A DNA stretch of 64,000 nucleotides from Spartinivicinus ruber (GTDB taxonomy: Bacteria > Pseudomonadota > Gammaproteobacteria > Pseudomonadales > Zooshikellaceae): positions 308,501 to 372,500 of the forward strand of contig NZ_CP048878.1 of NCBI RefSeq assembly GCF_011009015.1, given 5' to 3'. The notes below the pieces were generated by a model. That model did not search any database. It was not told where the DNA came from and worked only from the letters and a program-made list of their open reading frames with translations. Position numbers and translations under genes: made by a program. Positions 27,124 through 35,776 of this stretch are shown in pieces. The stretch's first letter is position 1. The number at the start of each line of letters is the position of its first letter.

Positions 27124-28650
27124 TTAGCTATTGGACTGGCGTATTTTCTCTAAAGTTGCTTTTCCTACTCGTGGCAATGCTAATAGAACATCGTCAGGTG
27201 CATTACAAATGGCTTCCTTGTTGGTGTAACCCTGTTTATATAGCATGACAGCTAGTTTAGTGCTGATTCCTTTAATTGTTTTTACTTCAGATTCAAGACC
27301 CTTTATAATTTTCCAGTCTTGATCTTTACCAAAATGGTTAGTAATAAAAGGTTGCCAGTTTTCTTGAGTTTCAATTTTAGAGAGCTCTACTACTTTTTTC
27401 TCAGGTGCTAATTTTTTGTTATTGAGGGTAGTTAAGAGCTGTTTGAGAAATGCTAAATATACTAACTTATCTTCAACAGCAATATCTGTTTTATAAGGAA
27501 GATTGGCTGTTTTATTTACCCATTCGCCATGTTTGTCAAGCATATTTTTTGTGCGTTTAGGTAGTTTTTTATATTCATTACTATTTTCAGCTACTTCTGC
27601 CTGCTCAAGACAAACAAGCGGTGTTTTTATAGTGAGTTTTGGCAGATAGATTAAAGTATTTTCTTCGCTATCACTCTCGGTATTTGGTTTGATGATACTT
27701 ACCTGCTTCTCAGTAGTTTTAGTTGCTTCTTCAGGTTCGGGTACCTGCTCAAAAATAACGTCAGCTATAGTACTTGGTTGGATTGATGTTTCATTATTTT
27801 CAGTCAGTTCATCAGCGACAGTATCATTGTTAAAGATACTTTCTATTGGTTCTGCTGAAGCTAGTTCCTCACTATTATTAGCTTCAACTATTTCAGAGGT
27901 TTCTGTGTCTGAAGTATTATTAGACTGTTCATCTACCACTTGCTCACCAGCAGTTGACTGATCATTAACTGGGTTAGCGTTTAATGGTTCTGCTATTTCT
28001 GATGTGTTTGTCGCTTTTATTGTAGTTGCTATTTCAACAGGATAGGCTCTTTCAATAGTATCAACCGTTTCACCACTATTATTTTTATTAACAAGTGTAT
28101 TTGTATCTGGTGTCTCGTTTGTACCTGAAATATCGGTTATTTCCAGGGGAGCAGTAACCTCTTGATTATTATCACTATCACTTGATTGGTTTGGCTTTAT
28201 GAATGTTCGTTCTTCAAAATTACCAGTAGAGTTAACTGTTTCATGGTCAGAAGATTCTTGGTCAAGAGGTTTTATATCAGTGTGTTCTGTATTATCAGAT
28301 GAAGTGCTGTTCTTATCAGTATAAAGCTGCATTGTTGCTTTTATATTATTAAGCTGCACGTTAAGGTTTTGCGCTTTTTTGCTCGTTAATGCTTGTTCTT
28401 GCTCAATTTCATTGAGCTTTTCAATTAATGCTTCGCATTGTTCTATTTCAGTCGGGTGAATTGAGCTTAAACCAGTATGTTGCCAATCAGTAAAAGTTTG
28501 CTCTATTTCTTCAACTATTTTTTCAACGCTATTTTCTAAACTATCTACATTAGTTGCATTAATTTCGGCTACTTTTTTCGCATTAGCGTTTGAATTTGCC
28601 ATAGTATGGCTGCTGGTTTTGCGGAAAAAATAGAGCAATTTTTTAAACAT
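27124..28650 (-). CDS. Acidic low-complexity protein with C-terminal helix-hairpin-helix domain
   Basis: I start at ATG 28650 (GGAGG with 4-base spacing), giving 508 residues. After a basic N-terminus (MFKKLLYFFRKTSS) comes a predicted coiled coil (about 20-115), a long acidic Ser/Thr/Glu/Asn-rich stretch (about 115-330) that is likely disordered, and a compact C-terminal part. The last 60 residues contain two helix-hairpin-helix-like motifs: VKTIKGISTKLAVMLYKQGY and LLALPRVGKATLEKIRQ, similar to the DNA-binding tail of nucleases, UvrC and RNA polymerase alpha. No nuclease domain is seen. A DNA-associated structural or recruiting role is inferred. Confidence 0.6.
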   Translation of the reverse strand: MFKKLLYFFRKTSSHTMANSNANAKKVAEINATNVDSLENSVEKIVEEIEQTFTDWQHTGLSSIHPTEIEQCEALIEKLNEIEQEQALTSKKAQNLNVQLNNIKATMQLYTDKNSTSSDNTEHTDIKPLDQESSDHETVNSTGNFEERTFIKPNQSSDSDNNQEVTAPLEITDISGTNETPDTNTLVNKNNSGETVDTIERAYPVEIATTIKATNTSEIAEPLNANPVNDQSTAGEQVVDEQSNNTSDTETSEIVEANNSEELASAEPIESIFNNDTVADELTENNETSIQPSTIADVIFEQVPEPEEATKTTEKQVSIIKPNTESDSEENTLIYLPKLTIKTPLVCLEQAEVAENSNEYKKLPKRTKNMLDKHGEWVNKTANLPYKTDIAVEDKLVYLAFLKQLLTTLNNKKLAPEKKVVELSKIETQENWQPFITNHFGKDQDWKIIKGLESEVKTIKGISTKLAVMLYKQGYTNKEAICNAPDDVLLALPRVGKATLEKIRQSNS

Positions 28651-29197
28651 TGGGCCTCCGTAACACATAAAGCTGTGAAGGTGGATTGAATAATGAATGT
28701 ACTTTTAAAAATTAATCGGTGATCTTTAAATTCCAGCTAATATTCGGTTAAGGTTGTAAATAAAACAGACAATTGTAGTGGTTTGTTAATGTATAAACAA
28801 TACGTACAGAATACGCATTGATTTATAATGTTTGATTTGCATCACAGGAAACAGGAGTTAAATAATAACGGTATGTAAAGAAGGTTTTGTATAACAATAC
28901 TACTGATTATGGGAAAGGCTGTGAAAGAAATTTCTATCTCTATTTGGAGACTGTCGCAAATATTAATATGGGGTAACAGGTTATTCTAAGTTTAAGGCAT
29001 GGTTAGCGTTTGATGGGCTATTTTATTACTGTGTAACTTGTGGTAGCGCCATTAATTGATATTAAGGCGCTACTGGAGTAAGGAATGATTATTCAAGATT
29101 GGCGAAGAGTAGCCTGTTCCTTTATCAGACAATAGGCCTATCTTTAACACCTTTACGACAACCTCTATTTGAAAAAGAGGTAAGTTGCACTATCAAT
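28651..29197. other. Intergenic region with a prominent hairpin
   Basis: These 547 bp hold no convincing ORF. The main element is a dyad at 29043-29073: GTAGCGCC and TTAAT pair with ATTAA and GGCGCTAC around TGAT, with one bulged A (13 bp of stem). It lacks a T-run. It could be an mRNA-end structure for the convergent side or a protein site. Confidence 0.45.
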
Positions 29198-30418
29198 TTA
29201 ACGAAATGAGGATACATAAGGCGCTGTTCGACGTAGTACTAAAGCATTGTTGCTAACGCCTTTAATTCCCATATTGGTGCTTTCTTCATAATTGACCCAA
29301 GGCGTTGACCAAAAAGGGATTCGAGTTAGTCCTGAAACATCGCAATTATAAGCCATTACTGTGCGCCAGGTATCTGCCACTGGATTGCAGTGACCATGGC
29401 CATAAGTAAAAGGGTCTTGCGAATCATCTTGGGTAATTATATGTCTAGCGCCTTGTAAATGGCCAATTTCATGAGCAAATGAGTAATAGCCCGTTGCACA
29501 ACTGTCTTTTACTAAAGCAAAGGCTGTAGAGGGGTCAGCCATAATGCTATGGGCTACTCCACAGGCCATACCCGTGCCAGTTAATAGAATAGTAATATCT
29601 GCTTTATATCGGTTACGAATTTGATGAAGCTCGTCCATATGGCCATCTTCTTTATCTTTTAAACGCTCAACATCTGTATAGATATCGAAGAATGATTCAC
29701 TGTAATCTGTCTTTACGGTATAAACTAAACTTAGATCAATGGGAATGTTACTGTTTTGGTATGATTGATTAGATTCTTCAACGGCTTTTTGAATCAGTCC
29801 ATTAACCCCTTCAATACCGTCATTGTCGTCTATTGCTCGTTGTGTATAAGCAACCATAACAGTTACTTCATAACGTCGATTATGTGATAGCCGGTTTATA
29901 TCGAGCTTTGGCATTTTAATCATACTAGAGGCGTCTGAATGAACATCGCTAACTGACTCATGCTGTTGCTTGGGCATAGTTAGCAAACTATAGCTGCCAT
30001 CAGTTAAGTGCTTAATTCGATAAAGTTGGCCCTGATGATGTAAGTCGCCGAGAATGTAATTAGTGGTTTTAATGAGTGATAAATAGCTAGCGTTATTATC
30101 ACTATTTGCGCTTATGTATAGGCCATTTTGAGTTTGTTTAGCTTGAGTAATCGTAAGGGTTATTTTTTCATTTGGTAGTGGAAGTTCTATTTGTTGATGG
30201 GCTTTTAAATCATTAAGGGTATTTTTGTTGATATTGATGAGTTGGGCTGTTTGTGCTTGTTGTTCCTCAACCAGCTTGTGTTGCGCATCCAATAGTTTTG
30301 AATAGCCAGTATTAATTTGATAAACAGGAGGAAACTCATAAAGTTGTTTTGCTGCAAATACTTCCCCACTTAGACAGACGGACGACAACAGGGCTACTAC
30401 TTTAAAGTCCATTTTCAT
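29198..30418 (-). CDS. Secreted zinc metalloprotease of the metzincin type
   Basis: The zinc motif HEIGHLQGARH (HExxHxxGxxH) near residue 315 and the Met-turn TVMAYNC about 40 residues later define a metzincin, most like reprolysin/M12-type bacterial proteases. I choose the ATG at 30418, which has AAGGGA 8 bases upstream and yields a clean signal peptide (KMDFKVVALLSSVCLSGEVFA). About 180 residues follow that may be a pro-domain, then the catalytic region from about RRYEVTVMVAYTQRAI. It is probably exported to degrade proteins outside the cell. It is a single-gene unit; Cys residues near the active site may form disulfides. Confidence 0.82.
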   Translation of the reverse strand: MKMDFKVVALLSSVCLSGEVFAAKQLYEFPPVYQINTGYSKLLDAQHKLVEEQQAQTAQLININKNTLNDLKAHQQIELPLPNEKITLTITQAKQTQNGLYISANSDNNASYLSLIKTTNYILGDLHHQGQLYRIKHLTDGSYSLLTMPKQQHESVSDVHSDASSMIKMPKLDINRLSHNRRYEVTVMVAYTQRAIDDNDGIEGVNGLIQKAVEESNQSYQNSNIPIDLSLVYTVKTDYSESFFDIYTDVERLKDKEDGHMDELHQIRNRYKADITILLTGTGMACGVAHSIMADPSTAFALVKDSCATGYYSFAHEIGHLQGARHIITQDDSQDPFTYGHGHCNPVADTWRTVMAYNCDVSGLTRIPFWSTPWVNYEESTNMGIKGVSNNALVLRRTAPYVSSFR

Positions 30419-30558
30419 TGTTATATTCCCTTTATTTTTCTTATTAAAAAGCGTTGTTACTAATTTGCGTGAAGACAAGATGACAGCATGTTAAATGCAG
30501 TATTGAAAAAACGCAATTACAGTTATGGCTTAATTTTGTAGTTATTTTGGCTAACAAG

Positions 30559-31224
30559 TCAGGAAACACTTGTCGAAAATTGTGCATAATCTTGTAACTG
30601 AAAGGTAAGTTGGTCGCCAGAATTCAGTTTGCCAACTCCTTCTGGGGTCCCAGTCAGCACGACGTCTCCTGGTTGCAAGGTAAAAAACTGGCTGGCATAA
30701 CTTATCAGTTCAGCAATAGGGGTAAGCATTAATTTAGTTTGGCCTTGCTGGCAGGTGTTGCCATTGATTTTCAATTCAAAATATAAATCATTGAGTGGTA
30801 GACTGCTGTGGTATGGAATAAAAGACGACAGTGGACAACTACCATCGAATGCTTTGGCTTTTTCCCATGGATGTCCTTTTTCTTTTAGCTGGCTTTGTAG
30901 TTCACGCAATGTTAAATCTAAGGCTAGCCCTATACCACCAACTGCATTGATAGCTTCTTCAGGGCTAGCAGATTTTATTGGTTGTTGAATTAATATAGCT
31001 AGCTCTGTTTCATAATGAATTTCACCCAAGTTGTCGGGTAGTTGTAATGGTTTCTCAAGGGGTACTACAGCAGTAGCCGGCTTGATAAATAATAACGGAC
31101 TGGTTGGAATGGGGTTATTGAGTTCGGCTGCATGGGCTGCGTAATTTCTGCCAATACAAACTACTTTGCCGCATGACAAGCTGATAGGACTGCCATCAAT
31201 CCATTTATGATGGTATTGCTGCAT
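30559..31224 (-). CDS. Fumarylacetoacetate hydrolase family protein (YcgM-like)
   Basis: The 221-residue protein matches the small FAH-fold hydrolases such as E. coli YcgM: KVVCIGRNYAAHAAELNN near residue 20, the metal-binding EIHYETELAILI near 68-79, and the C-terminal GDVVLTGTPEGVGKL. Members act as acylpyruvate hydrolases or oxaloacetate decarboxylases on small diketo or beta-keto acids, using Mg2+ or Mn2+. The gene is divergent from hisB with a 313-bp gap. Nothing nearby suggests a specific catabolic pathway. Confidence 0.9.
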   Translation of the reverse strand: MQQYHHKWIDGSPISLSCGKVVCIGRNYAAHAAELNNPIPTSPLLFIKPATAVVPLEKPLQLPDNLGEIHYETELAILIQQPIKSASPEEAINAVGGIGLALDLTLRELQSQLKEKGHPWEKAKAFDGSCPLSSFIPYHSSLPLNDLYFELKINGNTCQQGQTKLMLTPIAELISYASQFFTLQPGDVVLTGTPEGVGKLNSGDQLTFQLQDYAQFSTSVS

Positions 31225-31328
31225 CGGAGTGACTCCTCGTTATATCTACTGCTTTACATTCTGTTTGGTTTTATCTGATTTGGCTATACATGAGCATAAC
31301 TGAAATTCTATCTATAAATTAAGTTATT

Positions 31329-31385
31329 TTGTATATACACAAAAATTCAAGTTAATTTTTGGGTGTTCTTTAGGTTGTATATACA
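31329..31385. promoter_or_regulatory. Two palindromic sites upstream of hisB
   Basis: The 11-mer TTGTATATACA occurs at 31329-31339 and 31375-31385, 46 bp apart, each containing the perfect dyad TGTATATACA. The first is extended to TTTTGT-ATATAC-ACAAAA. They lie in the 313-bp gap between the divergent FAH gene and hisB and could be operator sites. AT-rich background makes chance similarity possible. Confidence 0.35.
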
Positions 31386-31537
31386 TAAATAATCTATTTT
31401 AAAAGGTTGAAAAGTTGATATTAATAGATGTTATAACGGGAAAACCCCTGACCAATGGATACTGTTCAGTATATAATTGCCAATTGTAGGTTATTCATAC
31501 CGTAATTTGATGGAGATAGATACTCCAGGAGTGTTGT

Positions 31538-32131
31538 ATGGCTGATCGGCAGGCCACTGTAGAAAGAAATACCTTAGAAACTCAAATAAAAATCACTATC
31601 AACTTGGATGGAACAGGTCAGGCTCAGTTTGAAACTGGGGTACCTTTTTTAGATCATATGATGGACCAAATTGCCCGGCATGGTTTAATTGATATTGATA
31701 TCAAAGCCAAAGGTGATTTACATATTGATGCCCATCATACCGTTGAAGATATTGGGATCACCTTAGGCCAGGCTTTTAGTCAAGCAGTGGGAGATAAAAA
31801 GGGCATTCAACGTTATGGTCATGCTTATGTTCCGTTGGATGAAGCGCTGTCTCGAGTGGTGATAGATTTCTCTGGGCGGCCAGGTTTAGAGTTTAATGTA
31901 CCCTTTACCCGAGCTACGATAGGCCAGTTTGATGTAGACCTTTTCCATGAGTTTTTCCAAGGTTTTGTCAACCATGCATTAGTGACTCTGCATGTGGATA
32001 ACCTACGAGGTCAAAATTCCCACCACCAGGCTGAAACCATATTTAAAGCGTTTGGTAGAGCATTACGTATGGCCTTGACGCCAGATCCACGTATGCTAGG
32101 CATGATGCCATCAACCAAAGGTTGTTTATAA
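31538..32131 (+). CDS. hisB: Imidazoleglycerol-phosphate dehydratase
   Basis: This is the monofunctional 197-residue HisB, lacking the N-terminal histidinol-phosphatase domain of enterobacteria. Metal-binding motifs HHTVEDIGI (near residue 68) and a second [15 protein letters not shown] (near 165) are intact; [11 protein letters not shown] near 39 is also diagnostic. AGGAG lies 6 bases before the ATG. It catalyses the sixth step of histidine synthesis and starts the hisB-hisH-hisA-hisF operon. Confidence 0.97.
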   Translation: MADRQATVERNTLETQIKITINLDGTGQAQFETGVPFLDHMMDQIARHGLIDIDIKAKGDLHIDAHHTVEDIGITLGQAFSQAVGDKKGIQRYGHAYVPLDEALSRVVIDFSGRPGLEFNVPFTRATIGQFDVDLFHEFFQGFVNHALVTLHVDNLRGQNSHHQAETIFKAFGRALRMALTPDPRMLGMMPSTKGCL

Positions 32132-32158
32132 AAAGACTACTTAAGAGGAATCGAGCGA

Positions 32159-32809
32159 GTGAACAAAGTAGTCGTTGTCGATTATGGTATGGGCAATTTG
32201 CACTCTGTTGCAAAAGCCCTGGAAGCAGTAGCAGCGCCAGATACCAAAGTAATCGTTAGCAGTGAGTCTCATCATATTAAAGCAGCCGACCGGATTGTGT
32301 TCCCAGGCGTGGGTGCTATTCGTGATTGTGTTGCTGCCGTTCGCCAGGCAGGTATAGATCAAGTCATTACCGAGGTGTTTGACAGTAAACCGATTCTGGC
32401 CATTTGTGTTGGTATGCAAATGCTATTTGAACATAGCGCAGAAAATAACGGGGTTGATTGTTTAGGCTTGCTACCTGGTCAGGTAAAATTTTTTGGTCGA
32501 GAATTAACAGACTCCAGTGGTCAACACTTAAAAGTACCTCACATGGGGTGGAATCAAGTCCATCAAACCCAAACAATACACCCAATGTGGCATAATATTG
32601 AGCAGGATAGTCGGTTTTATTTTGTCCATAGTTATTATGTCAAAGCTGCAAATGTGGCATTGGTTAAAGGCCGTTGTGAATATGGTCATTTAATTGATGT
32701 AGCGGTTGGGCAACATAATTTATTTGCCGTACAGTTTCATCCAGAAAAAAGTGCTCAAGCTGGTTTGCAGTTGCTTGCTAATTTTATGTCTTGGAATGGT
32801 GAAAGCTAA
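32159..32809 (+). CDS. hisH: Imidazole glycerol phosphate synthase, glutaminase subunit
   Basis: HisH releases ammonia from glutamine and channels it to HisF. The nucleophile Cys is in [12 protein letters not shown] (near residue 84) and the His-Glu pair in [12 protein letters not shown] (near 195). The N-terminal [13 protein letters not shown] is typical. The start is GTG at 32159 with AGAGGAA about 7 bases upstream. It follows hisB by 27 bp. Length 216 fits the family. Confidence 0.97.
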   Translation: MNKVVVVDYGMGNLHSVAKALEAVAAPDTKVIVSSESHHIKAADRIVFPGVGAIRDCVAAVRQAGIDQVITEVFDSKPILAICVGMQMLFEHSAENNGVDCLGLLPGQVKFFGRELTDSSGQHLKVPHMGWNQVHQTQTIHPMWHNIEQDSRFYFVHSYYVKAANVALVKGRCEYGHLIDVAVGQHNLFAVQFHPEKSAQAGLQLLANFMSWNGES

Positions 32810-32832
32810 TAACTAAAGGTTTACATAGCATA

Positions 32833-33567
32833 ATGTTGATTATTCCTGCAATTGATTTAAAAGATGGTGCCTGTGTTCGACTGCGTCAGGGTGATATGGC
32901 TGATGCTACCATTTTTTCTGAAGATCCAGTTGCCATGGCTAGCCATTGGGTAGCACAAGGCGGGCGTCGTTTACATTTGGTGGATTTAAATGGCGCTTTT
33001 GAAGGCAAGCCGGTTAATGGCGAAATAGTAAACCAGATAGCCAAAGCTCACCCAAACTTGCCTATTCAGATAGGTGGAGGCATTCGTAATTTAGTAACGA
33101 TTGAGCACTACCTAAATGCAGGAGTGACTTACGTGATTATTGGCACTCAAGCAGTTAAACAACCACAATTTGTTAAGGAAGCCTGTAAAGCTTTTCCTGG
33201 ACATATCATTGTTGGCTTGGATGCTAAAGATGGCAAGGTGGCTACTGATGGTTGGGCACAGGTGTCGGATATTGAAATCACAGAATTAGCAAGTCAATTT
33301 GAAGGAGATGGGGTTAGCGCAATTGTGTACACGGATATTGCTCGGGATGGCATGATGCAAGGGGTTAATGTAGCAAGCACCCAAGCGTTGGCTAAAGCGA
33401 TTGATATTCCTGTAATTGCATCTGGCGGCATTACCAACATGGATGATATTAAAGCCTTACAAACAGTTGCTAAAGACGGCATTGAAGGTGCCATTACCGG
33501 TCGGGCTATTTACGAAGGTGGTTTAAACTTGGCTGAAGCTCAGCAATATTGTGATCAAAACAGCTAA
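32833..33567 (+). CDS. hisA: ProFAR isomerase HisA
   Basis: HisA is a TIM-barrel isomerase for step four of histidine synthesis. Conserved: [16 protein letters not shown] with the catalytic Asp8, a phosphate-binding loop QIGGGIRN, and the second half with the catalytic Asp in [12 protein letters not shown] plus SGGITNMDD. 244 residues, full length. It lies 23 bp after hisH. The gap to hisF is 212 bp, abnormally long for this operon. Confidence 0.97.
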   Translation: MLIIPAIDLKDGACVRLRQGDMADATIFSEDPVAMASHWVAQGGRRLHLVDLNGAFEGKPVNGEIVNQIAKAHPNLPIQIGGGIRNLVTIEHYLNAGVTYVIIGTQAVKQPQFVKEACKAFPGHIIVGLDAKDGKVATDGWAQVSDIEITELASQFEGDGVSAIVYTDIARDGMMQGVNVASTQALAKAIDIPVIASGGITNMDDIKALQTVAKDGIEGAITGRAIYEGGLNLAEAQQYCDQNS

Positions 33568-33600
33568 ATAATAAAGTGCAGTTATAGCCAAATCGAATGG

Positions 33601-33757
33601 TTTTTAGGGGCGGCCGTCGAGTGATGAGGCCCCGAGTTTATGTATTTTATAAATGATTGGGGCGAAGACAGTTTATTGCTCCTGCATAAACTGCATTCAC
33701 ACCATCCTTGTGTGCTCAGCGACGACAACAAACCCTTAAAATCATTTGAGAAGGGTA
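33601..33757 (+). repeat. Dispersed intergenic repeat, copy B, inside the his operon
   Basis: Fills most of the hisA-hisF gap. It contains the 16-mer ATTCACACCATCCTTG (33695-33710) shared exactly with copy A, and ATTGCTCCTGCAT, AACTGCAT and AGAAGGGTATA-type segments shared with copy D at 50010-50140. Its left part can pair GGGGC with GCCCC (33607-33632 region). It is transcribed with the operon if there is read-through. Confidence 0.65.
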
Positions 33758-33779
33758 TAAAGCTGTGAGGTAAAAGAAA

Positions 33780-34553
33780 ATGGGATTAGCCAAACGAATC
33801 ATCCCTTGCTTGGATGTAGAGAATGGTCGGGTTGTAAAGGGAATTCAGTTTGTTGATATTCGTGATGCAGGGGACCCGGTAGAAGTTGCCAAACGTTACA
33901 ATGAGCAAGGTGCAGATGAATTAACTTTTCTGGATATTACCGCGAGTCACGAAGAAAGAGATACCACCATCCATACGGTAGAAAAGATAGCAGGTGAAGT
34001 ATTTATTCCACTCACAGTAGGCGGTGGTATTCGTAATTTGCAAGATATCAGAAACCTGCTTAATGCTGGCGCTGATAAAGTCAGTATTAACACAACAGCT
34101 GTATTTAACCCAGAGTTTGTTGCAGAGGCCTCTGCAAAATTTGGTGCTCAATGCATTGTGGTAGCCATCGATGCTAAAAAAGTAAGTAAATTGGGTGAAT
34201 CGGATAGATGGGAAGTATTTACTCATGGTGGTAGAAAGCCAACCGGAATCGATGCAATCGAGTGGGCAAGAAAAATGGAGCAGTATGGAGCGGGTGAAAT
34301 CCTTTTGACCAGTATGGATCAGGATGGTGTTAAAAATGGCTATGATTTAGGGGTAACCCGTGCTATCAGCGAAGCAGTAGTGATTCCCGTAATTGCCTCT
34401 GGTGGAGCAGGCAACCTGGATCATCTAGTTGAGGGGATTAAATCAGGTAAAGCTGATGCGGTACTTGCTGCTAGTATTTTTCATTTTGGTGAATACTCAA
34501 TTCCTCAAGCCAAGCGATACTTAAGCGACCAAGGCATAGAAATGCGCTTGTAG
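33780..34553 (+). CDS. hisF: Imidazole glycerol phosphate synthase, cyclase subunit
   Basis: HisF forms IGP and AICAR with ammonia from HisH. The catalytic aspartates lie in [12 protein letters not shown] (Asp11) and VVAIDAKK (near 130); the phosphate sites [10 protein letters not shown] and [11 protein letters not shown] are intact. 257 residues, full length. GAGGT precedes the ATG by 8 bases. It is separated from hisA by a dispersed repeat but remains in the same orientation, so it may have partly independent expression. Confidence 0.97.
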   Translation: MGLAKRIIPCLDVENGRVVKGIQFVDIRDAGDPVEVAKRYNEQGADELTFLDITASHEERDTTIHTVEKIAGEVFIPLTVGGGIRNLQDIRNLLNAGADKVSINTTAVFNPEFVAEASAKFGAQCIVVAIDAKKVSKLGESDRWEVFTHGGRKPTGIDAIEWARKMEQYGAGEILLTSMDQDGVKNGYDLGVTRAISEAVVIPVIASGGAGNLDHLVEGIKSGKADAVLAASIFHFGEYSIPQAKRYLSDQGIEMRL

Positions 34554-34627
34554 TTAAATATATTTCACGAGTGCAATAAACCGTTTGTATTGAGAAAGTG
34601 AATGCTTGTTTTTTTCATTATTTTAAT

Positions 34628-34656
34628 AAAAAAGGTCGCTTGTGTGGCCTTTTTTT
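34628..34656 (+). terminator. hisF terminator
   Basis: Stem of ten pairs (six A-T, then GGTC / GGCC with one wobble) around an 8-base loop, with the T-run on the 3' side. It ends the his operon 75 bp after hisF. Confidence 0.8.
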
Positions 34657-34842
34657 GTGTTTAATTAAAATGTGAGTGCTTAATTTTTTAATATTACTGT
34701 ATCTCATTTAATTTATATTTATTAAAGCTGTTTCGCTAGGTGAGATTCTGGCGTACTCTTTATTTACTCTTGAAGAAGTTGTTCATGAAGGACAGAATGG
34801 TGGACATAACTGTTGCATCATTCACAAAGCGAGCGTTTTTTT
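34657..34842 (+). ncRNA. Possible small RNA between two terminators
   Basis: This 186-bp interval lies between the hisF terminator and a second strong + strand terminator that no annotated gene uses. A TATATT at about 34716-34721 could be a -10 box. No ORF is credible. A short untranslated transcript is a reasonable inference, but no RNA family is recognised. Confidence 0.3.
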
Positions 34843-34868
34843 GCGGTAACTATGTTACCGCTTTTTTT
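34843..34868 (+). terminator. Strong orphan intrinsic terminator
   Basis: Perfect stem GCGGTAAC / GTTACCGC with loop TAT followed by seven Ts. The T-run is only on the + strand side, so it does not serve the nuclease gene converging from the right. Confidence 0.85.
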
Positions 34869-34878
34869 GTTTGTATTT

Positions 34879-35694
34879 TTAATCAAAAAAACTATTCAGT
34901 TTTCCCGCTAACCGCACACCTGACATTAATAACCTTTCATTAATAATTTTAGTTTTTTGATCAGCATATTTATAGCTTAACTGAGGTATGTCTGAGAGTA
35001 TGCTGTGAAAGTCGTAGGCTTGATTTCTAAGTTCTTTGGACTCTTTTGCCCAATCTAGGTATGAGGATGTTTGCCAGTCTTTTATTTGTTTGGCTGTGGG
35101 GTTATTAAGAAAGCTGGCATATTCTGTATAACTTAGCTGTTGGTTTTCAATTAAATCGGTGTCCCACACAACATGTAGATTGGAGCTTTGTTCAAACCAG
35201 TTAACTGTTATGTCATTTCCGCCTCGGTCATTACGGCGTCCTACATGCAATGGTTGATGAATATCGCCAACCAGGTGGGTATAAAACGCTAATGCTTGCC
35301 ATTTATCAAGCTGACTGGTTTTTGGGTTGGTTAATATGCTCTCGAAATGCTCTAAGGCAGATAATATATCGCCATTTGGGCTGCGTTTTAGCCCTTCAAA
35401 AGGTTCATCGTCATCAATGGAAATGTAATGCCAGGGTTTTGCGTAATCCCAGGTAGGTTCTGATTTGATTTCGTCTGGCCAAGTGGAGAGCTGTGCTAGC
35501 TGATTATTGCCTGTGATTTGTTTTAAGGCAGCTTTTGTTTTAGACGTTAGGTGTACATCTGCAATATGGGCCACAATGCGGTGACCATTTTGGCCAAAGG
35601 CCAATACCTTTTGTGAGATTAAGCAGAAAAGAGTGATTGCACAGAAAGTAATGCCAGATAAAAAATTGATTAGTTTTAATTTGTAAAATTTCAT
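34879..35694 (-). CDS. Secreted S1/P1-type nuclease
   Basis: Start is the ATG at 35694 with AAGGA 7 bases upstream; the longer frame would need a TTG. After a signal peptide ending VLA, the mature protein begins FGQNGHRIVAHIADVHL. S1/P1 nucleases coordinate three zinc ions through the mature N-terminus and His/Asp residues seen here in GHRIVAHIA, STWPDEI, WHYISID, FYTHLVGDIHQPLHVG and NLHVVWDTDLI. It degrades single-stranded DNA/RNA in the periplasm or outside the cell. Oddity: the usual first residue Trp is Phe. The length of about 271 residues is normal. Confidence 0.85.
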   Translation of the reverse strand: MKFYKLKLINFLSGITFCAITLFCLISQKVLAFGQNGHRIVAHIADVHLTSKTKAALKQITGNNQLAQLSTWPDEIKSEPTWDYAKPWHYISIDDDEPFEGLKRSPNGDILSALEHFESILTNPKTSQLDKWQALAFYTHLVGDIHQPLHVGRRNDRGGNDITVNWFEQSSNLHVVWDTDLIENQQLSYTEYASFLNNPTAKQIKDWQTSSYLDWAKESKELRNQAYDFHSILSDIPQLSYKYADQKTKIINERLLMSGVRLAGKLNSFFD

Positions 35695-35776
35695 GAAGTT
35701 GTCCTTATTCAATTTAAGACAACATTAAAATATAAAATTGTGAATTTGAAATGAAGAGTCTCTTGTGAATAGGTAA

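Noticed and set aside
31327-31344. LexA box upstream of hisB
   Set aside because: The dyad has TTGT-N-ACAA character, but the spacing does not match CTGT-N8-ACAG, and no SOS gene is near.
34740-34943. 67-codon ORF after hisF
   Set aside because: It reads through a strong terminator hairpin and has no conserved features.
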